A DNA stretch of 9,775 nt from JAGOTP01 sp964600845 (GTDB lineage Bacteria > Patescibacteriota > Patescibacteriia > 2-12-FULL-60-25), in assembly GCA_964600845.1 (NCBI GenBank), contig CAZRJW010000032.1:1-9775 (forward strand), given 5' to 3'. Each line of letters starts with the position of its first letter. Position 1 is the stretch's first letter. Positions 1 to 6,382 of this stretch are shown piece after piece. The notes beneath the pieces are model-generated. The model worked only from the letters and a program-made list of their open reading frames with translations, ran no database searches and was not told where the DNA came from. The position numbers and the translations under genes are program-made.

Positions 1-170
1 ACATGGCAGTGAAGGGGGGAATGATCACGATGGCTCAGGATGGGCTCTTGAAGGCGCTTCAGGGGGCGACGAGCGTTGATGAGATCTTAGCGGTCGTAAA
101 CATCGATTCGACTGTATTGGAGCCGCCTACGATTGAATCTCCCGTTGAAGAGGTGAAGGCGAGCGCGTAA
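1..170 (+). CDS. PilB/GspE/PulE-type secretion ATPase, C-terminal end only (partial)
   Basis: The reading frame is open from the left edge (codons begin at base 3) to a TAA at 168-170, giving 55 visible residues. Residues 6-25 read GMITMAQDGLLKALQGATSV, followed by DEILAVV. This is the characteristic last helix-turn of type II secretion/type IV pilus assembly ATPases (family pattern GM.TM.QDG..K.L.G.T..EEVLRV). A loose acidic tail rich in Pro, Glu and Val follows and has no family counterpart. In the family, this hexameric cytoplasmic ATPase powers pilin polymerisation at the inner face of the membrane. The catalytic Walker motifs lie outside the window, so activity cannot be judged. A membrane-protein gene follows after 9 bases and is probably co-transcribed. 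PilB and GspE cannot be separated from this fragment. Confidence 0.8.
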   Translation, partial: MAVKGGMITMAQDGLLKALQGATSVDEILAVVNIDSTVLEPPTIESPVEEVKASA

Positions 171-179
171 TCCCTCTCT

Positions 180-743
180 ATGGAAGAACTGCATCCTGTT
201 ATCACAGAAAGCGCTACCTGGGTCTGGCGTTTGGCGGCCGGTCTCGTTGTCTTCATTTGTCTTTCCATCCTGTATGGAACAGTAGAAGATCTCGTCCTCA
301 GCTTGCAGATTGCTCAAAACAGCGTCGATGTCTTTGAGGCAGCGGTAGGAGCGTTGATGCGAACCACGTTCTTTCTTGTGCTCGGTGCGGTTGCGGGAGG
401 ATTTGTCTGGGGGATAGCCAGAGCCTATCTCCGATTGGCGAATGGCTACCTTGAATATCGCTGGAAGTTTTGGAGATGGGACTGTCTTCAGCGCGTAGAT
501 CTGCGGTTGGTCACTGAAGCGACGATTGGGGAGCAGATTACGTCCTATCGTGGCCGAACATCGCGTCATCCAGCGATTCTGTTCAGGAAAAAGAAGCAGA
601 CACAGCCGCCTTCTCCAGGAAAAAGAGAAATGTCAGAAGAGGAGATGATCCTCCCCCTACCCAAAGGAGTTCCGGAGCAGGCAGCAGAGCTTTTCTTGCA
701 GAAGGTAAATCAAGAGATTAAGCACCTGAGTGGGGGATGGTAA
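180..743 (+). CDS. hypothetical membrane protein with two transmembrane helices
   Basis: This is a 187-residue protein I do not recognise. Two hydrophobic segments are visible, at about residues 16-36 (WRLAAGLVVFICLSILYG) and 62-84 (TTFFLVLGAVAGGFVWG). An aromatic/basic stretch follows the second one (YLEYRWKFWRWD, 90-101), then a soluble region of about 85 residues. That region has a Lys/Arg patch (RKKKQ, 136-140), a proline-rich linker and a C-terminal helix. The arrangement suggests an inner-membrane hairpin with a cytoplasmic C-terminal domain. It starts 9 bases after the stop of the PilB/GspE-type gene with no clear Shine-Dalgarno, so translational coupling in one operon is likely. A role in pilus or secretion assembly is only inferred from position. 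Its stop codon lies at the edge of the terminator hairpin. Confidence 0.7.
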   Translation: MEELHPVITESATWVWRLAAGLVVFICLSILYGTVEDLVLSLQIAQNSVDVFEAAVGALMRTTFFLVLGAVAGGFVWGIARAYLRLANGYLEYRWKFWRWDCLQRVDLRLVTEATIGEQITSYRGRTSRHPAILFRKKKQTQPPSPGKREMSEEEMILPLPKGVPEQAAELFLQKVNQEIKHLSGGW

Positions 744-782
744 TACAAAACACGCCGAGCTGAGCTCGGCGTGTTTTGTATT
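742..782. terminator. bidirectional terminator between convergent genes
   Basis: A near-perfect inverted repeat has arms of about 19-20 bp around a 1-5 base loop centred on base 762. Its GC-rich core is CGCCGAGC/GCTCGGCG and its flanks are ACAAAAC/GTTTTGT. The T-rich right flank serves the plus strand and the A-rich left flank gives U residues on the minus strand, so it can end both the 180-743 transcript and ftsH. The last two bases of the upstream stop codon fall inside the repeat. Confidence 0.85.
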
Positions 783-792
783 TGGTGTGAGC

Positions 793-2637
793 CTAAGCTT
801 CTTTCTTGATTGAGCTCTTCGGGTTTGCTGGAGGCACTCCCACGACCTGTTCGAATTCATCGCGTTCGATGATTTCCTTTTCGATGAGGTGCGCACAAAT
901 GCGGTCCATCGCGTCTTTCTTGCTGTTGATCAAGCGCTGCGCGGTCTCAAGCGCTTCGCGGATCAAACGATCAATTTCTTTATCGATCAAGATCGCTTTG
1001 TCCTCTGAGTAGTCACGTGTTTCCTGGATGTCACGCCCTAGGAACATCATTTCTTGGCGGTCCCCGTAGGTGCGCGGACCAAGAAGGTCGGACATGCCCC
1101 ATTGCGTGACCATATTACGTGCGAGTTTGGTCGCTTGCTGCATGTCGTTGGAGGCGCCGGTCGTGATGTCTCCAAAGAAGATGCCTTCGGCAGCATATCC
1201 ACCGAGCATAACAGCTAGGTCTTCAATGTATTCCGTACGTGTGCGGGAAGTGCGGTCTTCGCTTGGGAGGCGAATGGTGTAGCCCATCGCGCGGCCACGG
1301 CTGATGATCGAGACTTTGTGAACCGGATCCATGTGAGGCGAGAGGTGGGCAACGAGTGCGTGACCCGCTTCGTGGTAGGCGGTGACTTTGCGTTCGTCCT
1401 CGTGCATCAAGTGGCTCTTGCGTTCCGGACCAAGCATGACCTTTTCGATCGACTCGATCAGTTCTGTCATGCTGACTTGCTGTTTGTTGCGACGGGCAGC
1501 GAGAATAGCGCCTTCGTTCATGAGGTTGCCAAGGTCGGCACCGGAGAAGCCTGGGGTACGTTCTGCGATGCGACGGATGTTGACGTCGTCTGCGAGTGGC
1601 TTGTTCTTACCATGGATCTTCAAGATCGCTTCACGGTCATTGATATCTGGCGGATCGAGGACGACACGGCGATCAAAGCGGCCTGGACGCAGCAAGGCTG
1701 GATCGAGGACGTCTGGACGGTTCGTGGCAGCGACGACAATCGCTCCGATGTTTGGTTCAAATCCATCCATTTCGACGAGAATCTGGTTCAAGGTTTGTTC
1801 GCGTTCATCATGTGAGCCTCCCATTCCTGTTCCGCGCTGGCGACCAACCGCATCGATTTCATCGATGAAGATGATACAGGGAGCGCTCTTCTTCGCTTTG
1901 GCGAACAAGTCACGCACACGCGAAGCTCCAACTCCCACAAACATTTCGACGAATTCGGAACCGCTGATGTGGAAGAACGGAACGTCGGCTTCACCTGCAA
2001 CGGCTCGAGCCAACAGCGTTTTACCCGTTCCTGGGGAACCCATGAGCAAAACTCCTTTTGGAATCTTCGCACCGAGTTTCACGAACTTTTCTGGACTCTT
2101 CAAAAACTCAACGACTTCCATCAATTCTTGTTTTGCTTCTTTGTTGCCGGCAACATCCGCGAAGGTGACCTTTCCCATGCCTTTTGGAAGTTCACGGGCG
2201 TTGGCTTGGCCAAACGACATCGCTTTGTTGTTCTGGCCTTGCGCCTGACGGAACAAGAACCACATCAACGCAAAGACGAGGACGAGGGGAATCAGGTTCG
2301 GCAAAAGAACCGAGGCCCAATAGCCGGCACCGGTATTTGTCTTGATGGTGGTTTTAATCGCCTTCGTTTTTTCGCTATCAACGTTATAGTTCTTAAATAA
2401 CTCGGACAACGATTCGCCCGGTTCCTTATCGACCACGGCCGTTGTTTTGTCTTGGTAGGTCACTTTCAGTTGCTGACCCTCAACGGTAATTTCCGAAACC
2501 TGCCCACTCTGAACTTGGGTAATGAAGCTTGTGACGTCCACTTTTTTGACCGGGTCCAAATTGACCATGGCGAGCCCGCCTCCAACGATCAAAACAGCCG
2601 CGACGGCAAGCAGGATATTGCGTAGGGATGCGTTCAT
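793..2637 (-). CDS. ftsH: ATP-dependent zinc metalloprotease FtsH
   Basis: This is a full-length 614-residue membrane-anchored AAA+ protease that unfolds and degrades misfolded membrane proteins and selected cytosolic ones. Domains in order are: transmembrane helix 1 (about 6-25), a short extracytoplasmic domain (26-108), transmembrane helix 2 (about 109-129), an AAA+ ATPase and a peptidase. Walker A GSPGTGKT is at 200-207, the pore-loop motif FVGVG at 233-237, Walker B IIFIDEID at 255-262 and the second region of homology with arginine fingers (ATNRPDVLDPALLRPGRFD) at 304-322. The zinc site HEAGH is at 422-426, with the likely third ligand Asp498 in SNDMQQAT. All key residues are present, so it should be active. 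The tail ends in a charged KKEA. No strong Shine-Dalgarno precedes the ATG, but the start fits because the first transmembrane helix begins within six residues. It is probably monocistronic, with a hairpin terminator just downstream. Confidence 0.97.
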   Translation of the reverse strand: MNASLRNILLAVAAVLIVGGGLAMVNLDPVKKVDVTSFITQVQSGQVSEITVEGQQLKVTYQDKTTAVVDKEPGESLSELFKNYNVDSEKTKAIKTTIKTNTGAGYWASVLLPNLIPLVLVFALMWFLFRQAQGQNNKAMSFGQANARELPKGMGKVTFADVAGNKEAKQELMEVVEFLKSPEKFVKLGAKIPKGVLLMGSPGTGKTLLARAVAGEADVPFFHISGSEFVEMFVGVGASRVRDLFAKAKKSAPCIIFIDEIDAVGRQRGTGMGGSHDEREQTLNQILVEMDGFEPNIGAIVVAATNRPDVLDPALLRPGRFDRRVVLDPPDINDREAILKIHGKNKPLADDVNIRRIAERTPGFSGADLGNLMNEGAILAARRNKQQVSMTELIESIEKVMLGPERKSHLMHEDERKVTAYHEAGHALVAHLSPHMDPVHKVSIISRGRAMGYTIRLPSEDRTSRTRTEYIEDLAVMLGGYAAEGIFFGDITTGASNDMQQATKLARNMVTQWGMSDLLGPRTYGDRQEMMFLGRDIQETRDYSEDKAILIDKEIDRLIREALETAQRLINSKKDAMDRICAHLIEKEIIERDEFEQVVGVPPANPKSSIKKEA

Positions 2638-2807
2638 AGACTGTTTAGGGAGCGTATCGGAATTCCAGGGGCTCGTCTAGGTAAGCGGAGGATGACAAAA
2701 AAGAGCTCAACTGATACGTTCCTCGGCGTATTTATGTTGCTTACCCATCGTCGAAAAATCTGGTCCTCCTTTGTGTAAGACCGGGGGTTCATCATCCAAA
2801 CAAAAAA

Positions 2808-2813
2808 GAGGTG
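2808..2813 (+). promoter_or_regulatory. Shine-Dalgarno of the formylglutamate amidohydrolase-like gene
   Basis: GAGGTG lies 4 bases before the ATG at 2818, with the core GAGG 6 bases away, in an A-rich context. It fixes this ATG as the start. It is one of only two clear Shine-Dalgarno sites in the window. Confidence 0.7.
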
Positions 2814-2817
2814 TTAG

Positions 2818-3528
2818 ATGTTCTTTCAGATCGTTCCTGGGAAGTCTCCGTTTGTATTGACGGTTGCTCATGATGGCGACCAACGACTGAGTGGGGTCGC
2901 CTGGCGGGCACAGTTCCTTCGTTGGGTCGAAAAGTCCTTCGAGCCACGTGATCTCGGAGCGCGTCAGTGCGCGAAAGGGTGCAGACAGCGACTGGAGGAG
3001 AAGGGGCGTCCACCGACGCTTCTTGTGTGTGAGCTCGATCGCGGACAGCTCGATGTGAATCGTGATCCAGACAAGATGCCCTTCGTTCCAGGAGATGTCC
3101 GTCTCGAACAGGCCTATCTCGCGTTCCATGCAGCAGTACGAAGCGCTATTCAAGAAACCCTGGAAAGAGAGGGGTGGTGTTTCTTGGTCGATGTCCATAG
3201 CTTCGTAGAGTTGCCGGGCGTCGACCTCGAGATCGCACTCGGAACGGATGAAGGACGGACATGTCCGGCCGCCTGGTCGTCTCAGCTCTGTGCGGGATTC
3301 GCTCCTATCCGAACAGGTTTCTCACCGGACCCTCTCCGCGGCATCAGTCATCGTGCGCGTGGTGGATACATTATCCGCCATGCAGCGGCGCAGTTCGCAC
3401 AGGCTCGTTCGGAAGAGCGTTTCGGTGCCATTCAGATTGAGTTCCGCCGTCAGTCGTTCTTTACCGATCAGCCGGAAGCGATGGGGGCTCGTTTAGCCGA
3501 TATTCTTACGACACTGAGTCTTCCTTAA
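2818..3528 (+). CDS. N-formylglutamate amidohydrolase-like hydrolase
   Basis: This 236-residue protein resembles the N-formylglutamate amidohydrolase (FGase) family, zinc-dependent amidases with a carboxypeptidase-like fold. Visible family marks are AHDG (17-20, the usual PHsG position for a metal ligand), ELDRGQLDVNRDP (72-84, the typical D.DR..DVNR signature), LVDVHSF (123-129, the usual D.HSm motif), RGGYI (181-185) and IQIEFRR (205-211, the usual lQiEinR motif with the catalytic Glu). The protein is somewhat shorter than classical HutG-type enzymes and there are no histidine-degradation genes nearby. The true substrate is therefore open: an N-acyl amino acid or a peptide amide is plausible. 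The start is fixed by a good Shine-Dalgarno. The next gene, a CofE-like glutamate ligase, lies 46 bases downstream on the same strand, suggesting linked work on glutamyl-type substrates. Family membership is fairly sure; the exact reaction is not. Confidence 0.72.
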   Translation: MFFQIVPGKSPFVLTVAHDGDQRLSGVAWRAQFLRWVEKSFEPRDLGARQCAKGCRQRLEEKGRPPTLLVCELDRGQLDVNRDPDKMPFVPGDVRLEQAYLAFHAAVRSAIQETLEREGWCFLVDVHSFVELPGVDLEIALGTDEGRTCPAAWSSQLCAGFAPIRTGFSPDPLRGISHRARGGYIIRHAAAQFAQARSEERFGAIQIEFRRQSFFTDQPEAMGARLADILTTLSLP

Positions 3529-3535
3529 TGTTCTT

Positions 3536-3565
3536 AGGGAGGGGGAGTTCTATCTCCCCCTCCCT
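3536..3565 (+). terminator. perfect 12-bp hairpin between the FGase-like and CofE-like genes
   Basis: Arms AGGGAGGGGGAG (3536-3547) and CTCCCCCTCCCT (3554-3565) are exact reverse complements around the loop TTCTAT. It begins 8 bases after the FGase-like stop and ends 9 bases before the next ATG. The bases after it are CTTCTCACC, not a T-run, so as an intrinsic terminator it is weak. It may instead be an intercistronic stabiliser or translation-control hairpin. The purine-rich left arm is the only Shine-Dalgarno-like sequence near the downstream start and would be locked in the stem. Confidence 0.55.
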
Positions 3566-3574
3566 CTTCTCACC

Positions 3575-4267
3575 ATGCTCATAAAAGCAATTCCGTCTCG
3601 TCTGTTCACAGAACGAGAAGCCTTAGAAGCGTATGTCTTGCAGCACATCCCACGACTGAAAGAAGGGTCGATTCTGTGTGTCACCTCGAAAATCGTCGCA
3701 CTGGCCCAAGGGCGTGTGGTCGCAAATGCACGTGGGGCAAAGACGCGCTGGATTCATAAAGAAAGCGAACAGGCGATTAAAACAAAGTGGTGTTACCTCA
3801 CACTAAAAGAGGGGCATTGGTGTCCGAACGCCGGCATCGATGAATCGAATGCGAATGGAAAATTAATTCTCTGGCCAGAGAAATCCTATGAAGTCGCACA
3901 GACTCTAAGAAAGGCGCTACAGAAAAAGTTTCGCTTGAAGAAGCTCGGAATTTTGATCACGGATAGCCGCGTCTTTCCTTTGCGTGCAGGAGTGGTGGGC
4001 GTGGCGCTCGCGTATGCCGGATTCAAAGGGCTACGTGACTATCGAGGAAGGCCGGATCTGTTTGGAAAGAAGCTCGCACTGACGCAAACCAACATCGCCG
4101 ATACGCTCGCTTCAGCGGCCGTTATGGTGATGGGGGAGGGAAGAGAGCGGCAGCCGCTGGCCGTCATCGAATCGGCGCCAGTTTCCTTTGTCTCAAAAGT
4201 GGATCCAACAGAATTGCGTATGGATCCAGCGGGGGATTTATATCGACCACTTTTTTCGAAAGGGTAG
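3575..4267 (+). CDS. CofE-like (F420-0:gamma-glutamyl ligase family) protein
   Basis: This 230-residue protein resembles the family of coenzyme F420-0:L-glutamate ligase, which joins glutamate to an acceptor using GTP and divalent metal. Family marks are LCVTSKIVALAQGR (34-47), NAGIDESNANGKLILWP (85-101), ITDSRVFPLRAGVVGVAL (128-145), DYRGRPDLFGKKL (155-167), TQTNIADTLASAA (170-182) and MGEG (187-190). These match the expected N-terminal nucleotide/metal residues, the DSR..R.G segment, and the D.RG.D..G and T...AD.LASAA blocks, so the fold looks complete. No F420 gene (cofC, cofD, fbiC) is in view, and lineages of this type are not known to make F420, so the acceptor is probably something else. 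The start at 3575 fits the family's short N-terminal strand but has no Shine-Dalgarno; a perfect hairpin sits just upstream. It probably shares a transcript with the FGase-like gene. Confidence 0.8.
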   Translation: MLIKAIPSRLFTEREALEAYVLQHIPRLKEGSILCVTSKIVALAQGRVVANARGAKTRWIHKESEQAIKTKWCYLTLKEGHWCPNAGIDESNANGKLILWPEKSYEVAQTLRKALQKKFRLKKLGILITDSRVFPLRAGVVGVALAYAGFKGLRDYRGRPDLFGKKLALTQTNIADTLASAAVMVMGEGRERQPLAVIESAPVSFVSKVDPTELRMDPAGDLYRPLFSKG

Positions 4268-4285
4268 AGCGCTATCTACGAACGA

Positions 4286-4319
4286 CGCCTCCGAGCGGAA
4301 GCGTGTCCGATCGGAGGCG
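4286..4319. terminator. hairpin between convergent genes, without a T-tract
   Basis: Outer arms CGCCTCCGA (4286-4294) and TCGGAGGCG (4311-4319) pair over 9 bp. A single G/A mismatch follows, then CGGA/TCCG pairs around the loop AGCGTG. It sits between the convergent CofE-like gene (ends 4267) and the minus-strand gene ending at 4347. Neither side has a run of T, so it may be a 3'-end stabilising or non-canonical terminator structure. Confidence 0.5.
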
Positions 4320-4346
4320 AAGTGAAGCTAAGGTTGCGGCGCCCTC

Positions 4347-4853
4347 TCAGCTTCGCGGTGGAAGGGCTTTGAGGAAGGCGTCGAAGGCTTCGAGCATCCT
4401 CTGTCTCCAGCCCTCTTCACGCGTGTTGATGGCGATGCGCACAGCCTTGAGTCCGTACACACAGAGCGGGACCCCGGCGGCTCCTTCCTGGCTGTAGATC
4501 AGGACGAGCGGCGTCCCGGTCTCTTGGGCCATCTGAAGAGCCATTCCGGTCGCCAGAGTAGCTCCGTAGTCGAGGTAGCCCACGACCGCCGGCGCTTTGC
4601 GGATCAGGGCGCGCAGATCATTGTAGGCGTCTTCGGCCATGCTGTCGGCGATTGCGAGGTTCGTGACGAGGGTTGTCGGTTCGAACTTGATGCCGATCTG
4701 GCTGGCCTCACGGCAGTGTTTGGCGATCGCTCCCGTCACCATCCCGTAGAGGTCCCTCTCTTCCGAGGTGAGTCCACGAGGAGGTGCCAGCGATCGTGCG
4801 AAGTAGATGACTCCCTCGCCTCTTCGAGGGGTTCTTGTCTCATCAGCATTCAT
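4347..4853 (-). CDS. small protein, possible nucleoside deoxyribosyltransferase/TIR-like fold
   Basis: A 168-residue protein is called here from the ATG at 4853. The frame stays open further upstream to 4946, but that stretch lies across the rpsA terminator and a promoter, so the internal ATG is preferred. A weak GGAAAGG lies about 12 bases upstream. The pattern loosely recalls the nucleoside 2-deoxyribosyltransferase fold. It has an opening strand VIYFARSL (15-22), a central NDLRALIRKAPAVVGYLD (78-95) like the family's D...I..AD.VVA.LD, and TGMALQMAQETGTPLVLIY (102-120) like G.E...A...GKP. The expected catalytic Glu in that last block is not evident (Met104/Gln107 lie there), so activity as a transferase is doubtful. 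No signal peptide or membrane helix is seen. It ends in TGA, the only such stop in the window. The assignment is tentative. Confidence 0.5.
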   Translation of the reverse strand: MNADETRTPRRGEGVIYFARSLAPPRGLTSEERDLYGMVTGAIAKHCREASQIGIKFEPTTLVTNLAIADSMAEDAYNDLRALIRKAPAVVGYLDYGATLATGMALQMAQETGTPLVLIYSQEGAAGVPLCVYGLKAVRIAINTREEGWRQRMLEAFDAFLKALPPRS

Positions 4854-4890
4854 CGTAGGAAGACCCTTTCCGGCCAGTTCGGCCACCAGT

Positions 4891-4919
4891 CCTATATCAA
4901 AATATTTTCTTTTCGTCAA
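4891..4919 (-). promoter_or_regulatory. sigma70-type promoter of the 4347-4853 gene
   Basis: On the minus strand, TTGACG (4919-4914) is followed by a 17-base AT-rich spacer and TATAGG (4896-4891). The -35 matches 5 of 6 consensus bases and the -10 matches 4 of 6. The predicted start near 4884 would leave a leader of about 31 bases before the ATG at 4853, which supports that start. The -35 box touches the T-run of the rpsA terminator. Confidence 0.6.
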
Positions 4920-4958
4920 TAAAACAAACACTCCCCGCAAGGTCATTGCAGGGAGTGT
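4920..4958 (-). terminator. Rho-independent terminator of rpsA
   Basis: Read on the minus strand, ACACTCCC pairs with GGGAGTGT (forward 4928-4935 and 4951-4958). After a single mismatch, GCAA pairs with TTGC inside, with a 5-base loop. TTTGTTTTATT follows directly. It lies 18 bases past the rpsA stop. Confidence 0.85.
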
Positions 4959-4976
4959 GTTTGCGCGCGAGAAAGA

Positions 4977-6086
4977 TTATTTCTTCGCAGCGACGACTTT
5001 CTCTTCTTCTTTCTTTGGCTCTTCCTTCAGCTTGCGAAGCGAGAGACCAAGGCGGTGATTCTCAGCATCGATGCTGATAATGCGGAAGGAGAACTCGTCG
5101 CCGACGCGGGCGATTTCGTTGACATCCTTCACAGGGCGAGCGGACAGCTCAGAGACGTGGGCCAAGCCATGGATTTCTGGATCAAGCTCAACGAACAAGC
5201 CGAATGGATTGATCTTGAGAACTTTACCCATGACCCACTGGTTGACATCGTACTTCTTCGCGACACGGCGCCATGGATCTTCGACGAGCTTCTTCATGGA
5301 GAGGAAGATCTTCGAACCTTCGATGTTGATGACCTCGGCACGCACGGTGTCGCCGGTCTTCAAGACATCGCGAGGATGATCGATACGCTGCCACGCAATT
5401 TCGGAGATGTGGACCAAGCCTTCGAGGTTCTGATCGAAACGCACGAATGCGCCGAAATCCGTAACCGCGGTGACTTCTCCTTCGATATTGTCTCCGACCT
5501 TGTACTTCGCGAGCACCGACTCCTGACGTGTTTCCCAAACGGCTTTCTCGGAAGCGACGATCTTCTCTTCGCCCTCATGGGTGTCGAGAATCTTCACTTC
5601 GAGGGTCTCACCGACGAGGCTCTTGAGTTTCTCAAGAATCTTCATCTTCTCGCCACCCGCAACACGTGGATAGTGTTCAGGGGAAAGCTGTGAAACAGGG
5701 ATAAACGCTGGGATGCCTTCGATGCGGGTGATGAGACCACCTTTGTTCGCATCGACGATCTTCGCTTGAACGGCACCGCCCAAGGCGAGCAATTCTTTGA
5801 TCTTATCCCAGGCACGCTTGCGACCCGCGCCCTTGAGCGAGAGTTCGAGTTCATCGAATTCGTTGTGAAGATCGATGACCGTTGCTTCGACTTCGTCGCC
5901 GACACGGAGGTCGAGGTTTTTGTCGAGCTCTGGACCACGAATCAACCCAACGGCGAAACCGCCCAAGTCACAGCGAACTTCGTTGCGACCCACGGCGATG
6001 ACGAGACCCTTTACGACGTCTCCCGGCTTCGGGAACGTAGAGTATTGCTCTTGATCGAGCAATTCCTGAAATGTGGCATTTGCCAT
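4977..6086 (-). CDS. rpsA: 30S ribosomal protein S1 with four S1 domains
   Basis: A 369-residue RNA-binding protein made of four tandem S1 (OB-fold) domains, at about residues 20-85, 102-180, 196-266 and 283-353. Domain 3 is the most canonical (GEVTAVTDFGAFVRFDQNLEGLVHISEI is split across 203-230), and domain 4 has the matching GKVLKINPFGLFVELD at 287-302. The tail is a Lys/Glu-rich low-complexity stretch ending VVAAKK. S1 holds mRNA near the 30S platform and helps initiation on structured or weakly Shine-Dalgarno leaders, which suits the scarcity of Shine-Dalgarno sites in this window. Escherichia coli S1 has six domains; the four-domain form is common in Gram-positive and reduced-genome bacteria. 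There is no Shine-Dalgarno before the ATG: the leader ends CAGTTTTT. It has its own promoter and terminator and looks monocistronic. Confidence 0.93.
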   Translation of the reverse strand: MANATFQELLDQEQYSTFPKPGDVVKGLVIAVGRNEVRCDLGGFAVGLIRGPELDKNLDLRVGDEVEATVIDLHNEFDELELSLKGAGRKRAWDKIKELLALGGAVQAKIVDANKGGLITRIEGIPAFIPVSQLSPEHYPRVAGGEKMKILEKLKSLVGETLEVKILDTHEGEEKIVASEKAVWETRQESVLAKYKVGDNIEGEVTAVTDFGAFVRFDQNLEGLVHISEIAWQRIDHPRDVLKTGDTVRAEVINIEGSKIFLSMKKLVEDPWRRVAKKYDVNQWVMGKVLKINPFGLFVELDPEIHGLAHVSELSARPVKDVNEIARVGDEFSFRIISIDAENHRLGLSLRKLKEEPKKEEEKVVAAKK

Positions 6087-6166
6087 AAAAACTGAGCTGT
6101 CTGGTGGTCCAGGTTCCGTCCACGAGGGTACGACTCTGAAAAACGCACTTCTAACAGTCGTGCGCG

Positions 6167-6195
6167 AGTATAGAGAAAAGGGCCACAGTCGTCAA
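6167..6195 (-). promoter_or_regulatory. sigma70-type promoter of rpsA
   Basis: On the minus strand, TTGACG (6195-6190) and TATACT (6172-6167) are separated by exactly 17 bases, each with 5 of 6 consensus matches. Transcription should start near 6160, giving a leader of about 74 bases. Within that leader, ACGACT and AGTCGT (forward 6130-6135 and 6156-6161) could pair around a 20-base loop. An autoregulatory role for that structure would be speculation. Confidence 0.8.
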
Positions 6196-6243
6196 GAGAA
6201 AAGGCTTATTTAAGGCAAAAAGGCTTTCAGGGAGCAGGAGGGG

Positions 6244-6273
6244 TTCACTTGCGCAAAATAGGAACAGTATGAT
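6244..6273 (+). promoter_or_regulatory. candidate promoter of the kinase gene
   Basis: TTCACT (6244-6249, 4 of 6 matches) and TATGAT (6268-6273, 5 of 6) are separated by 18 bases. The predicted start near 6280 would give a leader of about 100 bases that contains the 6295-6336 hairpin. Confidence 0.45.
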
Positions 6274-6294
6274 CAACTGGAATTCGCTTTGGGT

Positions 6295-6336
6295 CCCGAT
6301 CTAAGCCAAAAATCAGTATTTTAGGCTTAGATCGGG
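6295..6336 (+). promoter_or_regulatory. long hairpin in the kinase gene leader
   Basis: Arms CCCGATCTAAGCC (6295-6307) and GGCTTAGATCGGG (6324-6336) are perfect reverse complements over 13 bp. After one A/A mismatch, AAAAT/ATTTT pairs continue the stem to a CAGT loop. No gene ends here, as rpsA and the kinase gene diverge from this region, so it is not a normal terminator. It could be a cis-regulatory RNA element, a DNA operator palindrome or an attenuator. There is no T-run after it. Confidence 0.6.
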
Positions 6337-6368
6337 AAAGGCGGCGCGGTTGTCGCATCCCCGAAGAA

Positions 6369-6374
6369 GGGAGG
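6369..6374 (+). promoter_or_regulatory. Shine-Dalgarno deciding the kinase TTG start
   Basis: GGGAGG lies 8 bases upstream of the TTG at 6383, the ideal spacing. An upstream in-frame TTG at 6350 has no such site, so the shorter start is chosen. Confidence 0.7.
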
Positions 6375-6382
6375 ATCGTGCA

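Noticed and set aside
1318..2400. Long plus-strand open frames opposite ftsH
   Set aside because: They are antisense shadows of a highly conserved gene and have Ser/Arg-rich or otherwise atypical translations with no family resemblance.
2707..3198. Minus-strand 163-codon frame opposite the FGase-like gene
   Set aside because: It overlaps the conserved FGase motifs in antisense; only its last 13 codons fall in the gap and are discussed separately.
4854..4946. 31-residue upstream extension of the minus-strand gene 4347-4853
   Set aside because: It runs through the rpsA terminator, its T-run and a good -35/-10 pair; the predicted transcript begins after it.
5055..5693. 212-codon plus-strand open frame opposite rpsA
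   Set aside because: It mirrors the codon bias of rpsA on the other strand; the product has no recognisable domain and no initiation signal.
6350..6382. Earlier TTG start for the kinase at 6350
   Set aside because: No Shine-Dalgarno precedes it, while GGGAGG stands 8 bases before the TTG at 6383.
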